A DNA stretch of 64,000 bases from Chinchilla lanigera (taxonomy: Eukaryota; Chordata; Mammalia; Rodentia; Chinchillidae), in NCBI RefSeq assembly GCF_000276665.1, contig NW_004955477.1:6076990-6140989 (forward strand), written 5' to 3'. This document shows positions 23,458 to 35,904 of the stretch, piece by piece (the stretch's first letter is position 1; every line of letters begins with the position of its first letter). The position numbers were made by a program, and so were the translations under genes. The notes beneath the pieces are model-generated. The model was not told the DNA's origin, did not search any database, and saw nothing but the letters and a program-made list of their open reading frames with translations.

Positions 23458-24551
23458 TGCTGGCAACGGTCAGCGGGTTTAGTTGGAGATCTGTCTCTCA
23501 GCTGAAACTAACGTCTTTTTCTTTCTGCCACTGAAATTTTTCTTTTGTTTTGTTTTATGACAACTTAAAACAAAGTTCTTCTTTAAAAAGAAGGTGGAAA
23601 GCCTGGTGTGTGAAATAGGTAGCCAGGTCTTGTATATCCTAGATATTTCTGAGGGATCTGTGCATTTTAAGGAAACTACAGTTTCGTCCTGGTGCAGGTA
23701 CAATCCAGTTGGAGACCAAACCAGTCACTTAGTGGGGGCAGATGTGTGGTACATTCCTAACAGGGTATTAATACCCCACCTTGAGAAAACCCTCTCTGCT
23801 TTTCATAAACCATAGTAGCTTCTCTAGGAGCATTACAACGTATACAGCATTATATATTTCTCAGCTTGAATAATATAAGTAATACATCTTAGTCTAACAT
23901 TAACTACAGAGATCTGAGGTGAGTAGGGGTGGCTCCCTTTTAGGGACAACACTGACCCAGATTCAGGTCTGTCCCTGGCTACAGAAGCCTCAGCCCCTCT
24001 AGGAGAGCTGTGCAGCGTCCAGAGTAGGGGCTCTGAGCTTCAGCTCTGTTGGCCTCCTCCAGTTCCTTGCACTGTCTCCCTGCATTATGTGTGGTGGTGG
24101 TGTCACTATGCTGCACACAGCCATGCCCCTTCTGCCACCTCTTTTCCCCTTATCTCAGTCCTCACCCAGACTACCCTTGAAGTCTCATATTCCTCTCAGG
24201 GGACATATCCATACTCCCTCCTAAGCCCACATAGAGCTTTCACTAACTTGGCACCTGGTAGGGTTCACCCTTACACACTCCTTTAGCCAGAATGAGTTGT
24301 GAATCCCTGCCCCTGACAGTGGTAGCCTGGTGGATGAAGACCCAGCTGGGGACTGAATTTTCCATCTGGGGTTGGCAACCTGATTAGCTCTTGCTACCTG
24401 GTCACTGCAGAGACCTGGAGCCTAGAGCCTGGGAGCCCGTGAGACTGGACTTTGCCCCTCAGTGCCCACCAATGCAAGTAGTTCATGTCTGGTGGGTTTA
24501 CCTGGAGCTGAGCAGGGTGCACACGTGGCTGAGCATCAAATATGAGACTCA

Positions 24552-24588
24552 GTGAATGAATGAATGAATGAATGAATGAATGAATGAG
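24552..24588. repeat. (TGAA)n microsatellite
   Basis: Nine TGAA units run in a row. Minus-strand frames reading SFIHSFIH repeats across it are artefacts of the repeat. Confidence 0.95.
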
Positions 24589-25643
24589 GCGCATTCCTGG
24601 AAATCTGGAAGGCTGGGTCCTTCCCTGTTTGAAAATGACTTTGGGTGGTAGGTGTTAGTTTTCAAGGAGACTGTAGTCCACGGTCTCACGGGTGATGTGA
24701 CCCTGTAAGCCTGGTGCTTACAGCTGCTCACAGCCTTTTCAACTTACACAGCCTTCCATGTTGGACATGTTCCTCGTTCTTCGGTGTCCCTGTCACACAG
24801 AATAATGTCACAGCACAGCACACCGCTCAAGGCAGAAGTGCTTGGCACTGAGATGGACCCAAAGAGCCCAAGCACACAGCTGCTGCTGGCTTTAGGAGCC
24901 ATGCATTGCTCAGCTTCTTAGCAAGTGTTTCAAAGCTTGCTTTTTGTACTTTTCACCCCTTCACTTGGGATGGGGCTTTATTTTTCCTGTCTCTCCATTT
25001 TCCATTTTGATCATGGCACAGACAGAAGCATGGAAGGCCTGGAACTTGAATCACAGACACCTTGACATTTCGTTCCAGATTCAGATGTCCCTGAGGTTTC
25101 TGCCAGAAAGCAAGAGGTGCCACTGGGATGCATTTTAACAGGTAGTCTGGGCTGTGCCCAAGGGCCCATTCACTTGGAAGTTAAGATGGATTTGGCAAGT
25201 GCTTGTTATGGTGCCAAGCTAGGGTGAGGTCCGGAGGATGAAAGGACAGATAAAGGCAAAGGAGGTAGATATATAAACACATACTTAGTGCGCAATTTGT
25301 AAATGTGTGTAAAGATGCTCTGGGAAGAGTGATGGGAGCAAACTGCCTTACTTGTGTGATTCAGAAGTGAGGCAAATGGGTGGGAGTCAGCAGGGATGGG
25401 ACAGGTTCTGCTGCAGTAAAAACCTTCCCAATTTCCCCGGGGCTGAGATTGGAATGTTATTTCTCCACCTGAGGACAATCTGGTGATGGGGAGGGGTTTG
25501 GGATCCCTCGAGTGCCTGGGCTGATGGATCCCCTCTTATTAGGAATGGGTCAGGAAGAGGGAGGAAGGAGAACAGAATCTAGCCTCAAGGGCTGCTCCTG
25601 GAAGGAGCCGACATCATTTCTACCTACATGTCTTTGGCTATAG

Positions 25644-25723
25644 CAGAGATGGTGAACCTTTTAGAGCTTTCAGTGATACAGACAGCCTGCTGCAGCACTC
25701 GTGCCATAGACTCACCACCACTG
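25644..25723. mobile_element. Short non-autonomous hAT-like element
   Basis: An 80-base unit begins CAGAGATGGTGAACC. Its other end, read inward on the minus strand, begins CAGTGGTGGTGAGTC, so the ends form an imperfect inverted repeat starting CAG as in hAT transposons. The flanking 8-mers GGCTATAG (25636-25643) and GGCTAAGT (25724-25731) share five leading bases, a plausible decayed 8-base target duplication. It is too short to encode anything. Confidence 0.45.
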
Positions 25724-26278
25724 GGCTAAGTCAATTCATGTGACCGGGGATGCCACACCAGGAAGAAGTGCAATCCTATTATGTGTCCGGAAAAAAGGCA
25801 GAAATCTACTGAATGGCACAAGGGTGCAAAGAAGAAGAGCTTGGTGGCGGTTAAGCTTGGGGACAGGAGACCTGCATCTAGGCTGGTGAAAAGCATCATG
25901 TCTGGGCTCAAGAAAGAAGGCTGAGATTACTAGGTATGAGTGATAGGTTTTCCCCGTAAGCTGATATTTCTTATTCCAACACCACTGCCTTGGGGCCTAT
26001 TAGGGATGTAGATTCTGTGAGCAGATACACAAGAAAATACAATCAGACCTCATTCAACGGGGAAAGTGGGCAGAAAACTGACTCCCTAAATCACCTTCAG
26101 TTGGGGCTCCTCAAGAGTCAGAGCTGGCCCTGTGTGACCTCTGTCTCAATCCTGGTGGATTCAGTACGTTCTCAGTACTTAACTCACAGCCCACAGAATC
26201 TCAGCAAGCTCTGTGGGTGCCTAGGACATGCTGTGAAGACAGAAAACTGACCTGAAGTCTTGCTCCCATTTACAATAA

Positions 26279-26643
26279 TGTTTTAGTCACTTATCACTGG
26301 GACAAAATATCTGACATCTGTAACTTAAAGGAGAAGTATGATTAGTCTCACCTTTTCGAAGTTTCAGTCCTTATGTGATTGGCAGCATGGTGGGAGGACC
26401 TGGATGGAGGAAAGCTATTCAACTCATGGCGACAAGGAAGCAGAGAGTAAAGGGAGAAACCAGGGAGAGGTACACCCTTCTAGCGCATACCCCCACTGAC
26501 CAACCTCTTCCCACCAGACCCCACCTCCTAGCATCACATTAAGCTATTGTGCTGCCCTCTCCAGCATCACCATTTAAAAGCCTTACCTACGAGAGTATGA
26601 GGCTCTTGGGGGAACAACTAGATACTAGATATAAACCATAACA
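26279..26643 (-). mobile_element. MaLR-type solo LTR, antisense
   Basis: On the plus strand the sequence opens 'ttttagtcacttatcactgggacaaaatatctgaca', the reverse complement of a MaLR LTR 3' terminus. It continues through 'agcatggtgggaggacctgg', 'gaagcagagagtaaagg' and 'cagaccccacctcctagcatcac', to 'gatataaaccataaca'. Its length of about 365 bases is normal for this LTR class. No internal retroviral sequence adjoins it. Confidence 0.75.
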
Positions 26644-26644
26644 T

Positions 26645-28820
26645 CAATGATACATTCAAACAAATAATCCTCACCCTTCAGCTAAAGAAGCCATTGGTTC
26701 CAGTGAGCTAGTCTTGTGTGACGAAGAGTCAAAATCCCAGTAGCTTATGATAGCAGAAATTAATTTCTTGTTCCTAACAAATGCTCTGTTACCCTAGGAG
26801 TGAGATCTTACCCAAGGCTGCTCCAGGGCTGGGCTGGGATTGTAAAGCTAAATGGAAGGAGCTACCAGCTAAAGACAGTAAGTTTATATGCTGAGTGCAG
26901 ATGTGCCCCTACCTGCTTGTGCTCATCGTCACATGGTCACATCAAAGTGTAAGGGAAGCCGGAAAATGGAGTGTAGTCTGTGCTCAAAGTAGGTGTGGTA
27001 CTGCTAGTCTGTGAAAGTCAGCAGGACTGAAAGGGTTTACTTCAAGTTGCAGGTTATTCTAGGACTTGTTTCTTCTTTCCCAGCACAGTGAACTACACCA
27101 CTCCTTCCTAAAGGGATGAGTCATAAAGTCATGGGAGGATGTTGCCTACATTAGATGAGCATAGCCCCTTGCTCCAGAACCAGGCCGTGTGTTTGCTTAC
27201 GACTCCATGACTGTCATGTACCACAGGGAGAGGTTGTTACTTCCTGCACATTGAGACCAATGCCATTCCCTACCATTAGGAGTAGCCCATTTTCAGCAAG
27301 TGAGACGGCTTTGTATCACTCTTGTGGGTCGTCATTTCTCTCAATTCCAAGCTGCAAGGCTGGTGAAGCGCTGTTAGAATCCACAGGCACCCAGGATCAC
27401 ATCACCAGTGATGGGGCCTCCAGCCCAAGTCTGTCTGACCCTTTGAGAGAACTACTTGAATATAAATCTATCCCAGGAAATACAAATCCCTTGCTGTACT
27501 AGCTGAGAATCTGCACTTGGCTTCCTAACTAGTGATTCAGAGAACAGGTGTCTTTACAAAGCAGCAGGAAGCACTATATTTGTTGAAGATACTTTGGGCT
27601 TGTTTGAAAGTCTTTGTTGTATGTGTGGGAAAGCTTGCCTGAGCTTGCAGTTTTGCTGTTGCGGTGTGCCTTTGGAGCTGTGCCATGCAGCCACCTGTGT
27701 TGCGCAGCCCAGCTAGCTGGTGACAGTGGAGATGGTGAATGTGGCAGCACTACCTGATTTTATGTATGTTCTCACTTGTCCTACAACTCTGGAATTTCAC
27801 TGAATATAATCATGTGAGTGTAAAATGTGTTTAAACTGCTAATAGACTGGGTCATTGACTTTAACGATGTTCTCAATACTACGTTACCACATTTAATTAT
27901 TGTACAGCTCTTCTTGAAGATCACATTTCCTAGAATGAGCTGGAGTTGCGTTAAGTGCACTTTGGCAGATAATAATGAATGAAACAACTCTTTCATCATC
28001 CGGGAGAAGCTGAGGATGTTCTTTGTGGTAAAGAGGAGAGGCAGGTGGCTCTGCACGCACACTCAGGGCACATGGCCATACTGATGTTGTGTGATACTTC
28101 TCGGAGAAGATACGGATGCGCTGGAGACAGGTGGCACCAAGCCCAAGCGCCATGGCTGGTGGCACTTGGAGAGAGCTTAGCAGAGAGGAAGGGCCCTCAG
28201 GGGCAGCTAGCCTTCTTTGGGAAGCAGCTGCTGCCATTATTGGACTTTCTCTGTTGTCTCAAACCACTTTTACATGGGAGTGGACCCTTGAGCTGGTCCA
28301 GCAAAGTTCCTGGGTTGGTGAGGACATGACAGGGACAGGAAGGGGTATTTGATCTGAAGACTAAAGCTCTCCCACTCTGTCAGGGTTTGGGAGACCTACA
28401 GGGCAAGTGTACAACATTGGGAAGCTGCCACATACAGGCCTGAGGTAGCAGGGCAGGTTGGTCACCAATCCTGGAGAGGGCTTGCTGGCTGGAGGCAGTG
28501 GCTATAGGCAAAGGGAGGCAGCCACCGCCTGGGGACCTGATCTGGGGCCCTAAACACCCAACACAAGCCTCCCTTTCCTCCTGGGCTCTTTCTCTGATCC
28601 ACTAAGCCCTTACAGAAGCTAAAAGGGAAAGGAGCCGGATAATATACCTGGATAGGTCTGTTTCCCTGGCATGGAGTGGGAAACACAGTAGCTGTGAGGT
28701 CAAGGAGCAGACAGTACAATCCTCAACCACCAGTGTCTCTAGACCAGAGACTTGCTCATGGCCAGGGTGATCAGAAGTTTAACCAGCAAGAGAAAAATTG
28801 ATCTTCATCAGAGGTACAAT
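26645..28820. other. Unique sequence
   Basis: No gene or repeat is recognised. Open frames on both strands between 27.89 and 28.35 kb overlap each other in antisense. A few CpG-bearing stretches occur near 27.65-27.71 and 28.05-28.15 kb. Confidence 0.4.
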
Positions 28821-28824
28821 GAAA

Positions 28825-28945
28825 GCAGGGTCTGGGTTCAGAAGGTCTGAGGTCCAGTTCCAGAACAGACACTGACCAGCTCTGACCTGGACAAATCACT
28901 AAACCAATTTATGTTCAAATTGAGAATGATAAGAATCTCCCAAGG
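28825..28945 (+). mobile_element. MIR SINE fragment
   Basis: The order 'tctgggttcagaaggtctgaggtccagttcc', 'ctctgacctggacaaatcactaaacc' and 'tgagaatgataagaatc' matches the MIR core and 3' part (gtgaccttgggcaagtcacttaacc, ...aaaatgggga...). It is diverged and non-functional. Confidence 0.6.
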
Positions 28946-28949
28946 AGTT

Positions 28950-31900
28950 GGTGCTAAAAGAAGAGCAGAGGTAGGAGGGCAGAGGGTGTTCCAGGAAGCA
29001 ATGATGTTGGTGTAGAATAGTGTGGTCATGTTGAATGCAAAGGTAAAGAGGGAGGAAGGGAGCTGGTCACTGTCCTGATCAAGTGCAGAGTTTCGACTAC
29101 CTCAAGCTCTGGGAGCAGTGCAGAGCTTGAGCACTGAGGGCTGAGGCTTGGCCTACATGAGCAGCATGACCCCAGCAATGAGCTCCAAACACAGAATACA
29201 AAGAAAGGGCAGTGCAGTGGTGGGTTGTTTCAGCTGCCAGTGGAGGGAACAGGTTTGAACAGTAGTGCGTGGATCTTGTATTATTTACTTAGTGTGGGGA
29301 AACAATATTACTGCAAACTGCTCAGCTTAAACTGCTATATTATTATCATCTTAGTTTCTGTCAGTCAAGTCTTGGCATGGCTTAACTTTGTACTCTGCAA
29401 GGTTTAATCAGAGTATTGGTGCCAGCACCATGTCCTCATCTGAAGATGCAACCAGGAAGGGTCTGATCCAGGATTGAGAATTTGGTGGTGACATTCATAA
29501 CATTGCAGCTGAAGGACTGGGAGCATCATTTTCCAGCTGGCTGGGGATCACCCTCAGGTCCTTGCCATGTTGCCCTGTTCATAGAGCAGCTCTAACATCA
29601 TAGCTTGCTTCTTCAAAGCCAGCAAAGCTGGGGAGGAGATTGTGCATTTCTTAGGAAGGCAGATGTACAGTTTTACAGAAGGTAAACACACAAATTCTGT
29701 CACCCTGCCACCTTCTATTGGTTAGAAGCAAGTTGTAGGTGTCATCCTACAATTTCAGATGAGATGGGATAGTATACTAGGATATGTGCACCATGAAGTA
29801 GGGGTCAAGGAGATCCCAACGCACACATGTCAGCTTATGTCATATTAAAAAAATGAAATACCTAATATAAATGTGTGTGTCTTTGCTTACAGATGTTCTT
29901 CCTTTTTCTTAAAAGAAGGCAAAGAAGGATTTTGGCTGCATAAAGGGCTTGTCGATTTGAGGTATGTTATTTCTTTAAGCTGTGGCATCAGAATCCAATT
30001 ATGTTTTTATAAGAAAAAGAGCCATGGAGAAATCCCAGAAGCATATTTGAGAAACCCCTGGGGATTCCACTGGCTTCAGTAAGAGAAGTAGTCACTTCAG
30101 AAACAGAAATTTTATTCCACAGAAATGGCTTTTGATGGGAAATCATCAGGGTAAAAGGAGGATTTTATGTTGCAAAAATATTTTTTTTTTAAGATTTTCA
30201 ACCAAATGACAATGAAGAAAAAAAGAAAGAAAGAAAAAAAAAGATCAAGTAACTTAGAAACTCCCAGAATATATCTGTGAACCTCTGGCTTTTGACAGTA
30301 TTATGAAAAATACGATCTCCAAACATAAATTTCCTTGTATACAATTCTTATAATGTCAGATTTATAGACAACAGTATTTATGTTTTAAGATATGTAAATA
30401 AAATTATGAGCAAGTTGATTTTTGGTTTACAGCATTTTCCAGGTTGAATATAATATATAAGAAATATTGCAGTCATTACCCCAAGAAGACCATGTGAAAA
30501 AATTTTGGACACCACCTAGATATTTTGCTAGTTGTTTTAAAATTGAATTTAATGCATCTGTTGACATGCTTTTATGCAACTAGGGACTATTGTGATGAGT
30601 TAATCCTCTGATCTTTAACTTCATCTGAACTTTTTAGTAAAATATATTCACTATTTTCTCAGCTATTTGTTTCATGCTGCTGCAAACTGCGTGAGTTAAA
30701 CACATTAATTATGATAAATAAAAGATAAGAGAAGCAGCAGGTATTCTGTCCTATGTTTCACAAATAATTCAGGTCCTTAATTTTTACCAGCTTGCTTGGT
30801 TCCTGCTGGGTCAGGCTCTGAGCTCTGTACAGGAAACCCTCTCGGGAGTGATCTCTGAATGTTCTACAGAACACATGTGCCCATTTATCCCAGCAAGTCT
30901 GGAGAGGTGAGGTTGTCCTTGTTTGTCCTTCTACCCTGTAACCAGTGGGGATCTAGACAAGGCCCAAGCATGTTAATGTCTAGGGAAAGGGGCACATTCA
31001 TAAAGAAAGTTTGCTTGCTCAGAAGAGAGAGGGTGTCCTTGATTGCCCAGTCATGGGCAGAAGGGGAAATCAAGGACTAATCTCTGGCCTAGGGTCTCAC
31101 TGGAATTTCTTGGGCACCTCTGGGGCTCTGATGTGCCCTCTATCCCTCAAGAATTTGTGGTGGAGCAACCTCAGAGTCTATGGTTTCAGGACCTCTTATC
31201 CTTTTACAAATTTTGGATTTAGAGTTGAAAGAAAAAGCCTAAACCAAAGCGAGGCAGCTGTCCAACCCTGACATGTTATAATGGTTGGCTTGTACTTAGA
31301 TTCTCCCCTAGGTCCCCTCTTGCAGGGCCGTTGGAGAGAAAGCCTTAAGGTGGTGTGTTTGCAGACCTTGTTCTGCTCTGGAAGAGTTGAGAAGATTCCA
31401 GCTGAGACTTTAGGCATGACTTTGATGAACTAGGGAATCTCTCTCAGGGGACACCAGATCAACGGGGTCCTAGCCCCGCAGTGATGTCTTTGTGCTACAC
31501 AATTCAGCTGTGTCCTTGGCAGAGACAACAATGGGAGAGACGCCTTCTGGCCATGAGCAGTTAGGGGACCCTGCAGGAACTGAGGTAGGCAGAATCTGGA
31601 GGGAACCAGATCATACTGCTTGGCCTTGGCCATGGCTGAAAGGGAAAGTAGAGGAGCAGTTGGCAAGCAAAAGGAGATGAAGTGATGGGCTTGCTCAAAG
31701 CTGAGGGTCAGCACAGATCTGTCTAGAAGTGGCTGGGCTGCACTGGAAATCCACCTCCCTGGAAGTGGACCCTGTGGAAGACCGCCCAGGTAGGGCAGTC
31801 CTCCCTGGTAGGACAGAGGCTATTGTTTCTCCACCTTCTAGAAGCATTGGCTTGGAAATTCACATCTGAGTCAGAAGCAGGAAGAATTGCTGTTGAAGCA

Positions 31901-32284
31901 GGAAGATACCTTGCCCAAGGTGAAGGCTGTCCTGAGGGTCAGCCCACATGAAATGGTGGCCACTGCCAGTGCACGATGGCTTGGGCCCCTCACTGCACTC
32001 TGGTCATCCCGAAAGAGCTGTCCCAACCCAAAATGTCCTATGGAACTCCCAGAATACTCTGTGCATCCACATTGCAGGGCCCCTTCTTGCTGTTGCTAGA
32101 GGGGCTTCACAGAACTTCTTCCATTCCTTCCATCACCCTCTCCCCATGTGTCTAGAGTCTTAGGATCTGCATCTCTAGGAACTGAACCTAAAGCATCTCC
32201 CTCCATAGGCCTGATCCAAACACCAGTGATTGCTCCATCCTTAAACCTTTCTAGAAAACCTTTGTATCTTTATACTTTTCCTGC
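28950..32284. other. Unique, partly AT-rich sequence
   Basis: No gene is recognised. The stretch 30.1-30.8 kb is AT-rich with T and A/G runs near 30180 and 30215-30245. Overlapping plus and minus frames at 30.86-31.7 kb look like composition effects. Confidence 0.4.
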
Positions 32285-32287
32285 TCT

Positions 32288-32312
32288 ACTCTCTCTCTCT
32301 CTCTCTCTCTCC
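32288..32312. repeat. (CT)n microsatellite
   Basis: A short CTCTCTCT tract of about twelve units. Confidence 0.9.
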
Positions 32313-32485
32313 ATCTCCCTTGCCCTCTCCATCAATATAGAGAGGCTTGGACTGTGGTTTCCCAAGGAATCTGTAAGATTTCTGGAGTTTGGAAGGAGAA
32401 AAAGAGAAGGGGAATGCTATTCTCTTGAAAATAGCAGATGTCTTTGCTCAGAATCAGACCATGTGAAGAGCAATGCAAATCCTCC

Positions 32486-32697
32486 GGGTGTGGTGGTACA
32501 TGTCTGTGACCTCAACACGCTGAGAGGCTGAGACAAGCGGATGAAATTCAAGCTATCTTGAGAAATTTAGGGCCTTAGTGAGAATCTATCTCAAAAAAAG
32601 GGATGGCATGGGATGTAGCTCAGTATAAAGGCCAAGGTACTATAAAACAAATAAACAAACAAGCAAGAAAGCAAATAAACAAACAAGCAAGCAAACC
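32486..32697 (+). mobile_element. B1-dID dimeric SINE with A-rich tail
   Basis: A diverged B1 monomer ('gggtgtggtggtacatgtctgtgacc', ending '...tctatctcaaaaaaa' near 32598) joins an ID-like half ('ggatgtagctcagtataaaggcc', about 32609-32640). The tail is AAAC/AAAG-rich (about 32643-32697). This B1 plus ID architecture is the B1-dID family of non-murid rodents. Confidence 0.8.
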
Positions 32698-32906
32698 CAC
32701 TGAAGCCCAGAATCCCAGGAGAGAAAGCCAGCTTCATTAAGATCTCTGAGTCCAGGTCCTCCACAGTATTTGTGCTTTGCCTTCCCCTCTCTTCCCTATT
32801 TTCCCTTCTCTCTTGCCTCGAATTGTTGGCGGATTTTAAAAAATTAATGTCATTGCTTTTCCTCTTTCAAATTTGACAGTTGGGTTATGAATTTTAGGGT
32901 TACCTG

Positions 32907-33287
32907 TGTTGTAATTTAAATCTTATATGTGCTTCCGAATTCTCATGTATTCAGAAGTGAGGATTTGAAAAGATTGATCCATCAGCTGAAGAGTTCATAG
33001 CTGAACATGCAGTTAGCAGGTAGGGCCTGGCCCAAGGAGGTGATCGCTGGGGGCATGAGCTGGAAGCATTCGTTCTTGTATCTATCTCCTTCCTTCTCTC
33101 CCTGCTTCCTGTCTGCCATGGGTTGAGCAACTTTCCTCCACCAGGTCATTCCACCATGCTGTTTCAGCCTTGGAGCCAGATAACCATGGACTGAAACTTC
33201 CAAAACTGTGAGTCAAAATAAACCTCTCTTCCTTTCAGTTGCAGATGTAAGATGTTTTCTCCCACCCATGACAGACTGACTAATATA
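32907..33287 (+). mobile_element. MaLR-type solo LTR with 5-base target duplication
   Basis: The 381-base LTR begins TGTTGTAATTTAAAT and ends 'cagactgactaatata'. It contains 'agggcctggcccaaggagg', 'accatggactgaaacttcc' and the polyadenylation-region phrase 'gtcaaaataaacctct'. ACCTG is duplicated on both sides (32902-32906 and 33288-33292). It is a solo LTR with no retroviral genes. Confidence 0.8.
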
Positions 33288-33389
33288 ACCTGGAAATTAA
33301 AATATGAAAATTTAACTTATTAAAGTTTAAAAATTATAAAAAATTTTCTTACTCCCCAGTGATTCAGTGAATGTAGGGTGCTGTCATTC

Positions 33390-34190
33390 TTTAGGTATTT
33401 TTAACTATCGTCTCTTTAGTGTTTTCTTTCTTGCATTGTCTTCCAGCCCCACTTTGACATTATTACTATTGTCATTCTTACTTTCCCAGGAATTCATTCC
33501 CATGCTGAAGCCCTTCAGAAGGAGGCACCATCTTATTCTTTCATTCCTTTTGAATTATTGTCATTGTCTTCCATTCTCCGCAGCTTCACTGGGGGTTTCT
33601 AAGTATTTCTTTAATTTTTTCCTTTTTTGAGATTATCTTGACCTTTTGCATCTGAAGGGTAGTGTAATTTACTGGTTTTGATTTAGGAAAATTCTCATTC
33701 ATGATGTCTTTAAATCTCTTGTATTCTATATTTTCCCCTTTCCTTCTGGGACTGTCAACAATGTGTGGTGGTTTCATTTGCTGTGTGCCAGTGTTTCTAG
33801 ACTTTGCTTTTAAATTGTCCACCATTTTCTGTGTGAGCTGAATTCTGCTTCTTTTTTTTTCTTTTCCTTGGTCATTGATGTTCTGCTTGTTCACTAATTC
33901 TCTTTTCTGCTGTGTGTATTCTGCTGCCAAATATGTCTGTTGATGGTATTGAAATTTTAGTTATTGCAGTTTTCATTTGCAGACCTCTTTTGGTCCCTTT
34001 TCAAATCTACTGTTACTCCTTATGTTTTCCAGTCCCTGTGCATTTTCAAACTTGTCTTTATTCACTTAACCATTGTATGCACAGGGAGGTTACCATGGTC
34101 TGATCATTTTCACACTGCTGATTGTGATTTGTGTATTGTAATTTATACATTTATCCTTAAAATCCACACTGCTGTGCCCCCCTTGAGGAG
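33390..34190 (-). mobile_element. LINE (L1/HAL1-like) with ORF1 remnant, antisense
   Basis: The minus-strand open frame 33930 to 33586 (about 115 codons) contains 'KGENIEYKRFKDIMNENFP' and then 'QKVKIISKKEKIKEIL'. The first resembles the EKGIENIFEEIM-ENFP segment of L1-type ORF1 proteins and the second the PKVKDKERILKAAREK segment. Nearby plus-strand text such as 'ctgctgccaaatatgtctgttgatggtattg' matches the antisense of HAL1/L1 5' ORF1 sequence. The frame has no usable ATG start and is truncated at both ends. Confidence 0.55.
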
Positions 34191-34206
34191 TTCTGTAGTC
34201 ACTTTT

Positions 34207-34298
34207 TTTCTTTTAGTTTTTCTCCGGTACCGGGAACCAAATCACGACCTTGCGCTTGCCAGGCAGGCGCTTTGCCCCTGAGCTAAATCCCCAGCCCC
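34207..34298 (-). mobile_element. ID SINE, antisense, with perfect target-site duplication
   Basis: The plus strand reads 'ggtaccgggaaccaaatc', 'cttgcgcttgccaggcaggcgc', 'gagctaaatccccagcccc'. TCTGTAGTCACTTTT is repeated exactly at 34192-34206 and 34299-34313. The copy interrupts the surrounding LINE remnant and so is younger than it. Confidence 0.95.
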
Positions 34299-34778
34299 TC
34301 TGTAGTCACTTTTCAGGTATTGTGTGGAGCCCAGCTCCATCCATGTTCTCACTTGGAGCCTCCTTGACCACCTGAACCCTGTGAGACCTAAGATCCTGAT
34401 AGCCCTGGGCTCAGAGTCTCTGAGTAATGAGCCTCTTCCTTTTTTCCCTTTCTTCTCCTTTACTCACTTCCAAGAAGGGAGAGAAGGGGTTTGTTGGTGT
34501 TCTCTGCATCATCCTTTAAAGCTGTTAGGCCCAGCAGTGTGGGCTCTGCAAAGGTCCTTAGAGTCATTTGAGGTTTTAACTCCAGAATGTGGCTTGGAGG
34601 CACCTTGCTACCCTTTCAATTTTTCTCTGCATTTTATTTTGGTAGACATTTTTCATTGTTTTTTTTTTATTGCAGATTGATCTTAAGCTATTATCATTGA
34701 ACAGCCTTCCGTGTTGATCTTCTATTGACATATCACATTTGAATCCTGAGAGTGCCTACTTTTAATTGAACATACATG

Positions 34779-34982
34779 CTTAGCCCAAGTAGTGGCACAC
34801 ATCTATGATCCCAGCACTCTGGGAGGCTAAGCCAAGAGGATTAGAAGTTTGAGCCCAGCCTGGGCAGCTTAATGACTTAGCAGGACCCTGTCTCAAAATA
34901 AAAATGTTCAAAAAGGGCTGGGGATGTAGCTGAGTGTGAAGGACCTGGATTCAATCCCCAGCATCACAAAAACAAAACAAAA
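34779..34982 (+). mobile_element. B1-dID dimeric SINE
   Basis: The B1 half runs from 'cttagcccaagtagtggcacaca' through 'cccagcactctgggaggctaag' to 'ccctgtctcaaaataaaaatg'. The ID-like half follows as 'gggctggggatgtagctgagtg' and 'attcaatccccagcatcac', and the tail is 'aaaacaaaacaaaaa'. It is the best-preserved B1-dID in the window. Confidence 0.9.
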
Positions 34983-34989
34983 ACTGCAC

Positions 34990-35900
34990 AATTAAAGCAT
35001 ATTCTCTATTATTATGAAGCATAAAATATTGTTTTTTGACATTCTCTTGTAGGATATGAAAATGTTAATTAATTTCAGAAGCTTTTCAGTCTTGGGATTC
35101 TAAACCTCTGGAAAATTAGACATTTAATGTTGCAGAGGAGAAATAGAAGGTCAACCTGTCTTATTTTTTGTAAAAAATACCTCTCATTTTTGCCTTTGTT
35201 TTGTTTCCTATATGGTTACTTGTTATATTTTTATTAGCTCAAAACTCAAGACTTCATGTTTTTTTTCTTTGGCATACATCCAATTTTTGCTGGTTATAAA
35301 CCATTTCAGACTTTAGATTCTTGCTTTTGCTTTACTTTTTTTCCATTTTAAGGAAGATTTATTCTGTTGCTTCTAGTTCATTTTCCCATACTTTTTTCAT
35401 GAAAAGCAATCATCTCCATATCTGATCTCCATTCTTGGCCATTCTTACCTATCATATTCTCTACGATTCTTTGTTCTTTTTGTTTGCATATTCATCCTTG
35501 GAAGGTCATAAAATCCTTTATTCACAAGTCTGATATTTTCTTTAGTATCACTTCCATTGTTTAGAACTCCTGGTCAACTTTGTTTCTTTAATTTGTTCTT
35601 CATTGATTCTTGCAATTATCCACTGGTTTTTATCTTGTTATTCCCACATCTTTCTTTTCTTAAGTGTTCTCCTATTTTCAAAAGATATTTTTGAGAGTTC
35701 TCGTAGGTATAGAAGTTTACTTTCATAAGCTTTTGTACCCATTTTTCAAGTGTGCTCTTCTATATCTTGAGTTCTCCCTGTTCATTAATGTCACAGTCTT
35801 TGAATTTGTTTCTTTATCTTTACTTACTGAGTGTAGAGAAGTCCCTTTAAGTCTGGTGAATGGCTACAAAGAGACTGGCTGGATTCACCTTCCCTGGTGC
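34990..35900 (-). mobile_element. Probable continuation of the antisense LINE
   Basis: T-rich plus-strand sequence with repeated phrases such as 'gattcttgcaattatccac' and 'gttctccctgttcattaatgtc' resembles antisense ORF1/5' regions of old LINEs. Similarity is weaker than in 33.4-34.2 kb, so the boundary is uncertain. Confidence 0.3.
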
Positions 35901-35904
35901 TCCT

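Larger units (their letters stand above)
22345..25635. other. Mostly unique sequence
   Basis: Two features inside are listed separately: an unexplained minus-strand frame at 22969-23457 and a (TGAA)n tract at 24552. The rest shows no gene. A plus-strand frame of 64 codons at 24944-25138 and a minus frame of 90 codons at 25206-25478 have no recognisable motifs. Confidence 0.4.

Noticed and set aside
27893..28352. Overlapping frames on both strands at 27.9-28.35 kb
   Set aside because: Mutually antisense open frames without motifs are expected in GC-moderate unique DNA.
33586..33930. Basic 114-codon minus frame as a host gene
   Set aside because: Its sequence and surroundings match a decayed L1/HAL1-type ORF1 segment, so it is listed as a mobile element instead.
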